A stretch of DNA of 34,598 nucleotides from Limnochordia bacterium (GTDB taxonomy: Bacteria; Bacillota; Limnochordia; DUMW01). Made by a program: the position numbers and the translations under genes. Numbering within the stretch: position 1 is the stretch's first letter; each line of letters begins with the position of its first letter. The notes beneath the pieces were generated by a model, which was given only the letters and a program-made list of their open reading frames with translations, ran no database searches and was not told the origin of the DNA. The stretch lies in assembly GCA_023230925.1 (NCBI GenBank), contig JALNWK010000027.1:1-34598 (forward strand), read 5' to 3'. Below are positions 1-8,467 of the stretch, in pieces.

Positions 1-24
1 CTGGATATGCTCCAGTTTGTGGAG

Positions 25-1315
25 GTCGCCTCCCACGCGGAGGCGTGGATTGAAACCTAACGTCCTTTGAGAATACCGTCGATAAAGTCTCGTCGCCTCC
101 CACGCGGAGGCGTGGATTGAAACAAATACTCATACAAAGGGCCTTTCCCACTAATGTGTCGCCTCCCACGCGGAGGCGTGGATTGAAACTGAACAATCAT
201 CCGGACTACCAGGCGGGCAAATATCGTCGCCTCCCACGCGGAGGCGTGGATTGAAACATAGAATGGGCAGTCTCCACAATAGGCTGGGTTGTGTCGCCTC
301 CCACGCGGAGGCGTGGATTGAAACTGCATAGCAGTTTTGACAACCAGCAGATACCTTGGGTCGCCTCCCACGCGGAGGCGTGGATTGAAACCGTGTGTAT
401 TCGTGCAACCGTCGGATGGCACTAGGGTCGCCTCCCACGCGGAGGCGTGGATTGAAACGCAGCCAATCACATCGAGTACGATGAACAGATACGTCGCCTC
501 CCACGCGGAGGCGTGGATTGAAACGAGTTTATATCAATTCGCCAGGCGGTAATGTGTGTCGCCTCCCACGCGGAGGCGTGGATTGAAACAGACGATGTCT
601 GAAAAGCTAGGCTCTACCTGGGAGTCGCCTCCCACGCGGAGGCGTGGATTGAAACCCTACGGAAGCAGATCGCCATGCTCGATGAACTAGTCGCCTCCCA
701 CGCGGAGGCGTGGATTGAAACCGTTTAGTCATCACCGTTCCTACAGAACCAAGATTGTCGCCTCCCACGCGGAGGCGTGGATTGAAACCCGATATGGTCG
801 TTGAATCCACCGCTTGGTTTGGTCGCCTCCCACGCGGAGGCGTGGATTGAAACTGTGGTGTGGCAGAACGAAGTCATAGTAACTGCTGTCGCCTCCCACG
901 CGGAGGCGTGGATTGAAACCGCATAGTCGTGGATGGATACAATCGGGTCGATGCGTCGCCTCCCACGCGGAGGCGTGGATTGAAACAATTAAGATATTGA
1001 TAGCGCGCCTTGATGTGCCGTCGCCTCCCACGCGGAGGCGTGGATTGAAACTAGCTTTTGGACGTTTCCAAGCCCGCACCCAATGTCGCCTCCCACGCGG
1101 AGGCGTGGATTGAAACATACCGGAGGGCAGACCCATCCCAACAGTGCGCAGTCGCCTCCCACGCGGAGGCGTGGATTGAAACATGCCGAAGATTGCCGAG
1201 TTGCTCCATGCCGACGGTCGCCTCCCACGCGGAGGCGTGGATTGAAACGCCCTCCAGGGGTCTATTGCGCGATGCATAAGGAGGTCGCCTCCCACGCGGA
1301 GGCGTGGATTGAAAC
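25..1315 (+). CRISPR. Type I-C CRISPR array, 20 repeats / 19 complete spacers, cut by the left edge
   Basis: Twenty apparently identical 32-nt repeats begin GTCGCC and end ATTGAAAC. They start at 25, 92, 158, 226, 293, 360, 427, 493, 558, 624, 690, 757, 822, 888, 955, 1020, 1085, 1151, 1217 and 1284. Spacers are 33-36 nt and all differ. Bases 1-24 look like the end of another spacer, so the array continues to the left. Each repeat folds as a 7-bp stem (CGCCTCC/GGAGGCG) with loop CACGC. An 11-nt tail (TGGATTGAAAC) follows, matching the 5' crRNA handle known from Cas5d processing in type I-C systems. This orientation puts the leader, newest spacers and probably the cas genes left of the window; 1315 is the old end. 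Even the last repeat is intact. No cas gene is visible, so the subtype call rests on the repeat alone. Confidence 0.97.
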
Positions 1316-1324
1316 GACTCACCG

Positions 1325-1370
1325 ACTGAGAAGGCCACGAAGAGTTTTTCGTGGTCTTCTCAGTTTTCCT
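1325..1370 (+). terminator. Rho-independent terminator ending the CRISPR transcript
   Basis: A 17-bp inverted repeat (1325-1341 with 1348-1364, one G-U pair, loop GAGTTT) is followed by TTTTCCTT. It begins nine bases after the last repeat, so it probably ends the pre-crRNA and insulates mraZ from it. Confidence 0.8.
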
Positions 1371-1376
1371 TACTTC

Positions 1377-1405
1377 ACTCAAAGTCTTGAGTCGCAAGAC
1401 TTTTC
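1377..1405 (+). terminator. Second hairpin with a mutually exclusive alternative fold
   Basis: AAAGTCTTG (1381-1389) pairs with CAAGACTTT (1395-1403), loop AGTCG, with a short T run at the 3' base. ACTCAA (1377-1382) could instead pair with TTGAGT (1387-1392), which excludes the first hairpin. It may be a back-up terminator or a simple attenuator; the sequence does not decide which. Confidence 0.45.
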
Positions 1406-1490
1406 CAAGCAAGGGCGTCTACCTTAGATAAAAAGTTGAAAAACAGAAGAAGGAATTTCAAACCGCATACCGAACATGTCTAGTACCGAG

Positions 1491-1515
1491 TGGGGGAAAG
1501 TGGGGCGAAGTGGTG
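1491..1515 (+). promoter_or_regulatory. MraZ operator, three TGGKG boxes at 10-bp spacing
   Basis: TGGGG (1491-1495), TGGGG (1501-1505) and TGGTG (1511-1515) are separated by exactly 5 nt each. This is the TGGGN-N5 repeat architecture described for MraZ binding in front of dcw clusters. The boxes end 30 bp before mraZ, as expected for autorepression of the cluster. I could not identify a convincing sigma-A promoter just upstream; TTTCAA at 1456-1461 has only a poor -10 partner. Confidence 0.8.
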
Positions 1516-1545
1516 CAATAGGCACTGAAGGGGGTGCAAGGGCCC

Positions 1546-1977
1546 ATGTTCATGGGGGAATATGAGCATACGCTCGATAGTAAGGGTCGATTGTTTATAC
1601 CCGCCAAGTTCAGGGAAGACTTAGGAGAGACCTTTGTTGCGACCCGAGGCTTGGATAATTGTGTCTTTGTGTACCCCATGGATGAATGGGAAGCCCTTGA
1701 ACTGAAACTCAAGGCTCTTCCACTCACGAAGGCTGATGCAAGATCCTTTGTCCGTTTCTTCTTTTCAGGTGCTGCTGAATGTCAGCTGGACAAGCAGGGG
1801 CGGATAATGCTTCCAACCAATCTACGGACCTACGCAAGACTGGAGAAAGATGTTGTTGTAATCGGAGTATCTAATCGGGTGGAGCTATGGTCGAAGGCAT
1901 CTTGGGAAGAATATATGTCGTTATCTGCCGAATCCTTTAACGAGATAGCAGAAAAGATTGTGGATCTGGGGATATAA
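1546..1977 (+). CDS. mraZ: Transcriptional regulator MraZ
   Basis: This is the conserved first gene of dcw clusters, a ring-forming DNA-binding protein with two SpoVT/AbrB-like half-domains. The N-terminus MFMGEYEHTLDSKGR is the family signature. A second copy of the motif (QLDKQGRIMLP) lies about two thirds along the protein. ATG at 1546 gives 143 aa, the usual length, with AAGGGGG ending about 12 bases upstream. A GTG at 1534 in the same frame would add four residues and overlap that site, so I rejected it. Three TGGKG boxes just upstream suggest that MraZ represses its own operon. rsmH begins two bases after the stop, so the two are probably translationally coupled. Confidence 0.96.
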   Translation: MFMGEYEHTLDSKGRLFIPAKFREDLGETFVATRGLDNCVFVYPMDEWEALELKLKALPLTKADARSFVRFFFSGAAECQLDKQGRIMLPTNLRTYARLEKDVVVIGVSNRVELWSKASWEEYMSLSAESFNEIAEKIVDLGI

Positions 1978-1979
1978 AG

Positions 1980-2945
1980 TTGGCAGATGCGGAGGGAGTT
2001 ACACTGAAGGGATATGAGCATAAGCCGGTAATGCTCGATGAGACAATTAAACTGCTTCATATTGAGAGAGAATCACAGGGCTGGTTCATTGACTGTACTT
2101 TGGGCAGAGGTGGGCATACTGAGGCTGTTCTGAAAGGATCCGCATTGCGGGTGATCGGTGTCGACCAGGACGAACAGGCTCTCCGGGAGACGAAAAAGCA
2201 ATTAGCTTCCTTTGAAGAACGAATTCATTATCTACATGGGAACTTCAAAGACTTGTCTCGATTGGTGGAAGAGAGCGTACCCGATTTCCCGGGAGCCTTT
2301 GGTGTATTAATGGACATAGGGGTTTCCTCACCACAATTAGATGATCCAACTCGGGGCTTTAGCTATCACCACGATGCCCCTCTTGATATGCGGATGGATG
2401 TTACGGCTTCAGTCAGTGCCTTTGATCTGGTTAATGATTTAAGTGTTGAAGAGCTAACAAGGATTATCCGTCTTTATGGAGAGGAAAAATGGGCTGGACG
2501 AATTGCCCAGTTTATAGATGAGCGCAGAAAGAAAGCACCGATTGTGACTACTGGAGAGCTTGTGGAGATAATCAAGGCGGCTATTCCGGCCCGGGCTAGG
2601 CGGAGTGGACCCCATCCGGCTCGGCGGACTTTTCAGGCGTTAAGAATCGCGGTCAATGACGAATTGGGGAGCCTCGAGCAGGGAATAGAGGCTGCTTTTA
2701 GTCTCTTGATTTCCGGCGGCAGGCTGGCGGTGATAAGCTTTCATTCCTTAGAGGACCGGATCGTTAAGAATCAGTTTAGACGACTTGTCGGTGGTTGTCA
2801 ATGCCCGAAGGACCTACCCTGTATTTGTGACAGGAAGGAGCAAGCTCGGATCATTACTACTCGCCCGGTACGACCGACCACTGAGGAAGTGGAGCAAAAC
2901 CCCAGATCCAGGAGCGCAAACCTAAGAGTCATCGAAAGAATATGA
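1980..2945 (+). CDS. rsmH: 16S rRNA (cytosine1402-N4)-methyltransferase
   Basis: RsmH (MraW) uses S-adenosylmethionine to methylate N4 of C1402 in the 16S rRNA P-site region. HKPVML at residues 14-19 and the SAM-binding motif DCTLGRGGH at 38-46 are both present. So are the internal DIGVSSPQLD and the C-terminal NPRSRSANLRV motif that ends the family. Length is 321 aa, near the usual 310-320. The start is a TTG two bases after the mraZ stop. No ATG lies in frame before the conserved HKPVML, so a non-ATG start is required. It is the standard second gene of the dcw cluster. Confidence 0.96.
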   Translation: MADAEGVTLKGYEHKPVMLDETIKLLHIERESQGWFIDCTLGRGGHTEAVLKGSALRVIGVDQDEQALRETKKQLASFEERIHYLHGNFKDLSRLVEESVPDFPGAFGVLMDIGVSSPQLDDPTRGFSYHHDAPLDMRMDVTASVSAFDLVNDLSVEELTRIIRLYGEEKWAGRIAQFIDERRKKAPIVTTGELVEIIKAAIPARARRSGPHPARRTFQALRIAVNDELGSLEQGIEAAFSLLISGGRLAVISFHSLEDRIVKNQFRRLVGGCQCPKDLPCICDRKEQARIITTRPVRPTTEEVEQNPRSRSANLRVIERI

Positions 2946-2965
2946 TTAATGGAAACTACAGGATT

Positions 2966-2993
2966 CTTCCAAATGGATTTGGAAGGGAGGGGA
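2966..2993 (+). other. Hairpin followed by a purine-rich, SD-like run with no start codon
   Basis: CTTCCAAA and TTTGGAAG form an 8-bp stem (2966-2985), followed directly by GGAGGGGAGG-like sequence. No ATG, GTG or TTG lies at a suitable distance, and there is no T run, so it is neither a terminator nor an obvious ribosome site. A 16-codon ORF (2949-2999) runs through it with only a weak ribosome site. The element sits in the rsmH-ftsL gap. Confidence 0.35.
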
Positions 2994-3035
2994 GGCTGAC
3001 CACTCTCACTTAAGGGAGTCTTAGGCCATTAGAAC

Positions 3036-3509
3036 ATGGAAGCTACCGTACGCGAAATAATTGAAGATATGGAAGCACGGCCTACTCAAAAACCGCGTCA
3101 CCGCCGCAAATTGAGCCCATATGTCTGTATCGGGCTGATGTTCATATTGGTGACAGGCATTCTATTAGGCTATGTGGCTCAGAAGTGGACAATCATTTCC
3201 CTAGGTTATGAAGTGGAGCATAGGCAGGCAAAGCTGAATGAGCTCCAGATGGAGAACCAGTACCTGCGTCTGCAAAAAGCCGCAGCCCGTTCTCCAAAAC
3301 GCATAGAACAGTTGGCTAAAGAGCGTATGGGAATGGTTGAGCCGCTCAAACCGGAGCATATCGTGGTTGAGCTACCTACAAAGCCTCAATCCTCTGGACA
3401 AGTAGAGCCTGTCGTCGAGTCCAGTGGACTGCTAGCCACCATTTCCAGTTTCCTCGGCCAGCTCATTAGCGGAGATCAACCTGTTCAGGCTGGGAAGATT
3501 GGTCAGTAA
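3036..3509 (+). CDS. ftsL: Cell division protein FtsL
   Basis: This is a bitopic divisome protein of 157 aa that normally pairs with FtsB/DivIC and FtsQ/DivIB to activate FtsW-FtsI. A basic cytoplasmic N-terminus (residues 1-28) precedes one membrane segment (about 30-50). A coiled coil follows (about 56-100, EVEHRQAKLNELQMENQYLR), then the ERMGMVEP element seen in FtsL/DivIC families. The tail after residue 110 is proline-rich and low in complexity. Identification rests on topology, the coiled coil and position between rsmH and ftsI; FtsL sequences are poorly conserved. A stop codon lies two codons upstream of the ATG in frame, so 3036 is the first possible ATG. Its ribosome site is weak. 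Confidence 0.85.
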   Translation: MEATVREIIEDMEARPTQKPRHRRKLSPYVCIGLMFILVTGILLGYVAQKWTIISLGYEVEHRQAKLNELQMENQYLRLQKAAARSPKRIEQLAKERMGMVEPLKPEHIVVELPTKPQSSGQVEPVVESSGLLATISSFLGQLISGDQPVQAGKIGQ

Positions 3510-3515
3510 GCGATC

Positions 3516-5468
3516 ATGTCCGGGAGTGGTACTGTGCGGCAAGAGAACTACCTGCGAAGGATTGCGTGGCTCTTCATTCTTTTTACCGTGGGTCTTTTTG
3601 TGATCAGTCTGCGGCTTTTGTATCTGCAGGTGATTATGAGAGCCGAATTCCATTCTGAGGCTGCGCTGCAAAGGACCCATACTGTGAATGTGTCAGCCCT
3701 TAGGGGAGCAATCTATGATGCGAAGGGTCTGCCGTTGGCGGTTAGCGTTAAAAGTACCGGTGTATATGCCTGGAGTAGTGAGATCGAGGATAAGGAAGCC
3801 TTTGCTGAGCTTCTCGCCCATTATATAGATCTGGATGCCGGGACTATTGTGGAACGCTTAAAGAGACACAATGGAGCGGTTTGGCTTCAGTACTACTTAA
3901 CTCCCCAACAGAAGACCGCCCTACAAGAGCTTGGTTTGCCTGGTCTTTACTTCTCCGAGACTTATCAGAGGTCTTATCCCAATGGTACTATGGCGGCCCA
4001 TATTCTGGGAATCGTTGGTGTGGACAATCAAGGTCTTGAAGGGTTGGAATGGTATTATGATCGAGAACTACGGGGAAGTGCCGGGATGGTCCAGGTGGAG
4101 AAGGATACAGGTAGCAGGGTCATACCCGATGGTCTGATGAGGTACGTGGCACCCCGTAATGGGTTTGACTTAGTTCTTACTATTGATGCTATCTTGCAGC
4201 ACATTGCCGAGAAAGAGTTGCGCCAGGCGGTTTTGGATTCCCAAAGTCGTGCTGGCACGATTATCATAAGTGAGCCTAGTACGGGAAAGATTCTGGCGGC
4301 TGCGGTGTACCCCGAGTTTGATCCAAACTATTTTAACCAAACTTCCCAAGCAGCCAGACGTAATCCTGTGTTTACTGCTCAGTATGAACCGGGTTCTACG
4401 TTTAAGGTCTTTACTATGGCCATTGCCCTTGAAGAGGGGTTAGTTGCATTAGATAGTCCCTTCATCGATCCAGGCTATGCCCGCATCGGCGGTATCACAG
4501 TACGATGTCATAAATCCGGGGGACATGGGTCTATTACCGCAGCAGATGCGTTGGTCCAGTCCTGCAATCCAGTGTTCGCATTGCTTGGCAGTGAGTACAT
4601 CGGTGGCACCCTAATGTATCGATACCTTTCGGCGTTCGGGTTTGGTTCCAAGAGCGGTATTGATTTTCCCGGAGAGATCACCGGGACACTGCCCCGGGCT
4701 GGAACAATCGCCGGTGAAGCCGCCCGGTGGGCTACGATTGGTTTCGGACAGGGGGTGGCGGTGACCCCTATCCAGCTGATTAATGCCGTTAATGTCATTG
4801 CCAATGGCGGTACACTTTATCGGCCTTACTTGGTATCTGAACTGCGACATCCCGATGGGAAGGAAAGTAAGACGTTCACTCCCCAGGTGATCCGCCAGGT
4901 AATATCCGAGGAAACCGCGGCTTCGGTGGCCAACTTAATGATGGAAGTTGTAGATCGGGGAACCGGGCATAACGGTGCCGTTGCTGGCTATGCAATTGCT
5001 GGTAAGACGGGAACTGCAGAAGTAGCCGTCTCGGGAGGATACGGTCAGGAACGGATTGCCTCCTTCGTCGGGTTTGGGCCGGTGGAAGACCCTCGAATTT
5101 CAGTTCTGGTGATTCTCGATGAACCACAGACTTCGAGCAAATACGGTAGTGTTCTTGCCGCCCCGGTGTTTCAACGGGTGATGTCCCAGGCCCTAAAATA
5201 CCTACAAGTAAATACCCGCAAATCCGAATTGGCTTCACTGGAAATCCCCCTCTATTCTTTAGATCGGGAAAAACGAGATCTAAAAGAGATTACCGGGGTA
5301 CCCAATGTAATTGGGCGGAGTATGCGCGATGGAGCGATTATCCTCTCCGAGGCTGGATTCCGTGTGGAAATCCGAGGAACAGGGGTAATCTACCAGCAGG
5401 AACCTATCGAGGGAACAGTCATTCCCACAGGGGAAGTAGTGACGATTTACTGTTCTGTGGTAGAATAA
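3516..5468 (+). CDS. spoVD: Class B penicillin-binding protein with one PASTA domain (FtsI/SpoVD-like)
   Basis: This is a monofunctional transpeptidase that cross-links septal or spore-cortex peptidoglycan. An N-terminal anchor (residues 14-35) precedes the PBP dimerisation region, which starts around residue 60 (RGAIYDAKG). The transpeptidase domain follows with S294-TFK (SxxK), S349-CN (SxN) and K497-TG. A single PASTA domain occupies about 596-650. Length (650 aa) and C-terminal PASTA match SpoVD of Bacillus. Bacillus carries pbpB and spoVD side by side here, but this cluster has only one such gene. It may therefore serve vegetative division as FtsI, or a second copy may lie elsewhere. It starts six bases after ftsL. 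Confidence 0.92.
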   Translation: MSGSGTVRQENYLRRIAWLFILFTVGLFVISLRLLYLQVIMRAEFHSEAALQRTHTVNVSALRGAIYDAKGLPLAVSVKSTGVYAWSSEIEDKEAFAELLAHYIDLDAGTIVERLKRHNGAVWLQYYLTPQQKTALQELGLPGLYFSETYQRSYPNGTMAAHILGIVGVDNQGLEGLEWYYDRELRGSAGMVQVEKDTGSRVIPDGLMRYVAPRNGFDLVLTIDAILQHIAEKELRQAVLDSQSRAGTIIISEPSTGKILAAAVYPEFDPNYFNQTSQAARRNPVFTAQYEPGSTFKVFTMAIALEEGLVALDSPFIDPGYARIGGITVRCHKSGGHGSITAADALVQSCNPVFALLGSEYIGGTLMYRYLSAFGFGSKSGIDFPGEITGTLPRAGTIAGEAARWATIGFGQGVAVTPIQLINAVNVIANGGTLYRPYLVSELRHPDGKESKTFTPQVIRQVISEETAASVANLMMEVVDRGTGHNGAVAGYAIAGKTGTAEVAVSGGYGQERIASFVGFGPVEDPRISVLVILDEPQTSSKYGSVLAAPVFQRVMSQALKYLQVNTRKSELASLEIPLYSLDREKRDLKEITGVPNVIGRSMRDGAIILSEAGFRVEIRGTGVIYQQEPIEGTVIPTGEVVTIYCSVVE

Positions 5469-5522
5469 GAGTCTTAAGGGGACCATCTCCCTCATAAAAC
5501 TATTACTGGGAGGCAAACTAAA

Positions 5523-5576
5523 GTGGAATATTTAGGCAAGATAATGGGACCTTTGAGGGGCTCCAATTTTAGCTAA
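5523..5576 (+). CDS. Possible 17-residue leader ORF before murE
   Basis: A GTG at 5523 opens a 17-codon frame (VEYLGKIMGPLRGSNFS) ending at TAA 5574-5576. GGGAGG at 5508-5513 lies nine bases upstream, a better ribosome site than several real genes here have. It sits alone in the 138-bp ftsI-murE gap and resembles no family I know. It could be a translated leader peptide or chance. Confidence 0.2.
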   Translation: MEYLGKIMGPLRGSNFS

Positions 5577-5609
5577 TCATGTGCAGAGTAAGAACGGAGG
5601 CGTCCATTG

Positions 5610-7100
5610 ATGGACTGGGAGGAATTGATCCAAGCTGTGCCTACAGCAGAAGTCTTCGGTGCTGATCGGCCGGATATTACCGGAATTGCCTATGATTCGC
5701 GACAGGTTCAACCCGGGAACTTATTTGTCTGTATTGAAGGCTCCCGGGTTGATGGGCACGACTATATTGACGAGGCGCTATCAAGAGGCGCTGTTGCGGT
5801 AGTTGTAACTAAGCCAGTACCGCTATCCCCAAGATTACCCAGTCTTTTGGTGTCCGATTCCCGCAAGGCCCTGGGCGTTTTAGCCCAGCGTTTCTACCAG
5901 GATCCTACAGCCCATCTTACGTTAGTCGGTATTACCGGCACCAATGGTAAGACAACTTCGACATACATGCTAAAAAGCATCTTGGAGGCGGCGGGGCATC
6001 GGGTAGGACTGCTTGGAACCATTGCTGTAGTGATCGGTGATGTGCAAATCCCCGCCCAACGTACCACGGCCGAGTCCCTGGACTTTCTGCAGTTAATAGA
6101 TCAGATGCGCAACCAGCAGATTACCCACGTGGTGGCGGAAGTGTCCTCCCACGCTATTGCTCTAGACCGTATTGTTGGAAGTAGATATGCTTACGGATTG
6201 CTTACTAACGTAACCTTGGATCACTTGGACTTTCATAAAACCTTTGACGAATACCTCAAGACAAAAGCTTCGTTTTTCAGCCAACTAGGACAGGGTGCAG
6301 CGGTGAACTACGACGATGAGCACAGGACCAGCTTCATTGATAGCAGTAACGTGCCGGTGATAACCTATGGCTTGAAAGAGGGGGCTGACGTAAGGGCTCA
6401 TCACATCTACTCCACCAATCGAGGTACCCACTTCGATGTTGAGTACCAAAGGAAAACAGTACCGGTGGAGATTCCCCTGGTGGGTGATTTTAATGTCTAT
6501 AATGCATTGGGGGTCTTTGCCATTGCCTTACAGATGTCCATAGAGCCCAGAGCGATTACCAAAGGATTGGCGCAAGTTCCCAAGGTACCCGGCCGTTTTG
6601 AATCGGTAGAAGCGGGGCAGGACTTCTTGGTTATTGTGGATTATGCTCATACCCCCGATGGACTGGAGAACGTTTTGCTTACGGCCAGAGGCTTGGTGAG
6701 GGAGCACCAGGGCAGAGTGATCTGCGTATTTGGCTGTGGGGGTGACCGGGATAAGACTAAACGGCCCCAGATGGGGCAAGTAGCCGCAAAACTTGCCGAT
6801 TATGTAGTCATCACCTCGGACAATCCCCGCAGTGAGGAACCGGAAAGGATCTGCCAGGACATTGAACAGGGAATCAAGGAGACGGGCGTTCCTCCCTTGG
6901 GGTATCAGAGGATTACTGATCGCCTTTGTGCCATTAAACACGCTATCTCCGTAGCAGAACCGGGGGACCTTGTTTTGATTGCGGGAAAAGGACATGAGAC
7001 CTATCAGATATTCAAAGATAAGACCATTGACTTCGATGACCGTCTTGCGGCCAGGAGGGCGTTGGGAGAACGGGGGTATGACAAATGGAGTATACAATAG
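5610..7100 (+). CDS. murE: UDP-MurNAc-L-Ala-D-Glu--meso-diaminopimelate ligase
   Basis: MurE adds the third residue of the peptidoglycan stem peptide in the cytoplasm, using ATP. The three Mur ligase domains are recognisable. The ATP loop GTNGKTT is at residues 110-116, and the central domain carries EVSSH and the DHLDFH region. The C-terminal domain has DYAHTPDGL at 344-352. Residues 404-407 are DNPR followed by SEEP, the motif of meso-DAP-adding enzymes rather than lysine-adding ones. I chose ATG 5610, nine bases after GGAGG. A TTG immediately before it (5607) would add one residue. Length is 496 aa. The 3' end overlaps murF by 16 bases. Confidence 0.96.
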   Translation: MDWEELIQAVPTAEVFGADRPDITGIAYDSRQVQPGNLFVCIEGSRVDGHDYIDEALSRGAVAVVVTKPVPLSPRLPSLLVSDSRKALGVLAQRFYQDPTAHLTLVGITGTNGKTTSTYMLKSILEAAGHRVGLLGTIAVVIGDVQIPAQRTTAESLDFLQLIDQMRNQQITHVVAEVSSHAIALDRIVGSRYAYGLLTNVTLDHLDFHKTFDEYLKTKASFFSQLGQGAAVNYDDEHRTSFIDSSNVPVITYGLKEGADVRAHHIYSTNRGTHFDVEYQRKTVPVEIPLVGDFNVYNALGVFAIALQMSIEPRAITKGLAQVPKVPGRFESVEAGQDFLVIVDYAHTPDGLENVLLTARGLVREHQGRVICVFGCGGDRDKTKRPQMGQVAAKLADYVVITSDNPRSEEPERICQDIEQGIKETGVPPLGYQRITDRLCAIKHAISVAEPGDLVLIAGKGHETYQIFKDKTIDFDDRLAARRALGERGYDKWSIQ

Positions 7101-8467
7101 GGCAAATTGCTCAAGCGGTTTCAGGAACCGTACATTTTGCCGATCACGGCACTATTGTGAAGGGAGTCAGCACCGATACCCGGACCCTTCAACCGAGGGA
7201 GCTTTTTGTGGCGCTAAAAGGTGAGACCGATGGTCACGCCTACGTTGGAGATGCCAAGGGAAAGAAAGCCGGTGCATTGCTAGTGGAAAGCTCCTATCCT
7301 CTCCAGTCCTATCCGACAATTGCCGTTGCCGATACCCTGGTCGCCTTGCAGGAGTTAGGAAAATATCATCGGAAGACCTTTGAAGTTCCCGTGGCGGCGA
7401 TTACGGGTAGTAATGGCAAAACCACTACGAAGGACATGCTCGCGGGGATCCTAACACAAAAGGGACCCGTGGCCAAAACACCGGGTAACTTTAATAACGA
7501 GATAGGCCTTCCTTTGACGTTACTAAGCATTGACAAGCAGCATTCGGCTGTGGTTGTAGAAATGGGCATGCGGGGTTTGGGGCAGATTAGCCATCTGGCC
7601 GATCTAGCCAAACCCCAGGTGGGTATTGTCACCAATGTCTATCCCGTTCACTTGGAACTGCTAGGCACCATCGAGCGGATCGCCCAAGCCAAGAGCGAAC
7701 TTATTGCTTCGCTTCCTCCGGGGGGCACCGCAGTCCTTAATGGGGATGACCCTCTAGTCTGTGCCATGGGAAAACCCCATCAAGGTCCGGTCATTACCTT
7801 TGGCATGCAGCCATCCTGTACCCTTTGGGCTGAAGGATATCACAACCTGGATGGGAGGGCGGCCTTTACCCTTCATCTGCCGGAAGCCTCCCTTGACATT
7901 ATTCTTCCTGTCCCGGGTTTGCATAATGTATACAACGCCCTAGCCGCAGCGGCGGGTGCTTTGGCCTTCGAAGTATCTCCGGAGCAGATTAAAGAGGGCC
8001 TTGAGCGTTTTGCCCCTAGCGGTATGCGCAGTCATATTGAGAAGATGGGACCAATAACCGTAATTAACGATGCCTACAATGCCAGTCCGGCTTCCATGGA
8101 TTTTGCCCTAAGGATGCTAAAGGAGCAGGGCACCGCCGGGCGAAGGGTTGCGGTGCTAGGTGATATGTTGGAATTGGGTCCCATCAGTGAAAAGGCCCAT
8201 CGGGAAGTAGGCAAAAAGGCGACCCAAGTACCGGTAGATCTATTGGTAACCGTGGGAGAACTTGGCGCGCTTATAGCCCAGGGTGCCCGGGGGGCGGGAC
8301 TAACTGGTTCAAAGGTCAGGCATTATCTCAATGGCCAAAAAGTAGCAGAGGAGATCACAACTCTTCTAGAGCCGGGTGATCTGGTTTTGATTAAGGCCTC
8401 AAGAGGGATGGAGTTAGAGCGGGTGGTTGATGGTATTGCTGAGCGATGGGGGGAAGGGCAGTGTTAA
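7085..8467 (+). CDS. murF: UDP-MurNAc-tripeptide--D-alanyl-D-alanine ligase
   Basis: MurF attaches the D-Ala-D-Ala dipeptide and so completes the UDP-MurNAc-pentapeptide. The ATP loop GSNGKTT is at residues 108-114. The usual NNEIGLPLTLL motif and the DAYNASPASM motif of the central and C-terminal domains are present. At 460 aa it has the normal length. The start lies inside the end of murE (16-base overlap). Its stop overlaps the likely mraY start, so murE, murF and mraY form one tightly coupled block. Confidence 0.97.
   Translation: MEYTIGQIAQAVSGTVHFADHGTIVKGVSTDTRTLQPRELFVALKGETDGHAYVGDAKGKKAGALLVESSYPLQSYPTIAVADTLVALQELGKYHRKTFEVPVAAITGSNGKTTTKDMLAGILTQKGPVAKTPGNFNNEIGLPLTLLSIDKQHSAVVVEMGMRGLGQISHLADLAKPQVGIVTNVYPVHLELLGTIERIAQAKSELIASLPPGGTAVLNGDDPLVCAMGKPHQGPVITFGMQPSCTLWAEGYHNLDGRAAFTLHLPEASLDIILPVPGLHNVYNALAAAAGALAFEVSPEQIKEGLERFAPSGMRSHIEKMGPITVINDAYNASPASMDFALRMLKEQGTAGRRVAVLGDMLELGPISEKAHREVGKKATQVPVDLLVTVGELGALIAQGARGAGLTGSKVRHYLNGQKVAEEITTLLEPGDLVLIKASRGMELERVVDGIAERWGEGQC

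Noticed and set aside
57..1427. Several open frames on both strands across the first 1.4 kb, encoding repeated peptides such as FQSTPPRGRR and AWIET
   Set aside because: They are translations of the CRISPR repeats, not genes.
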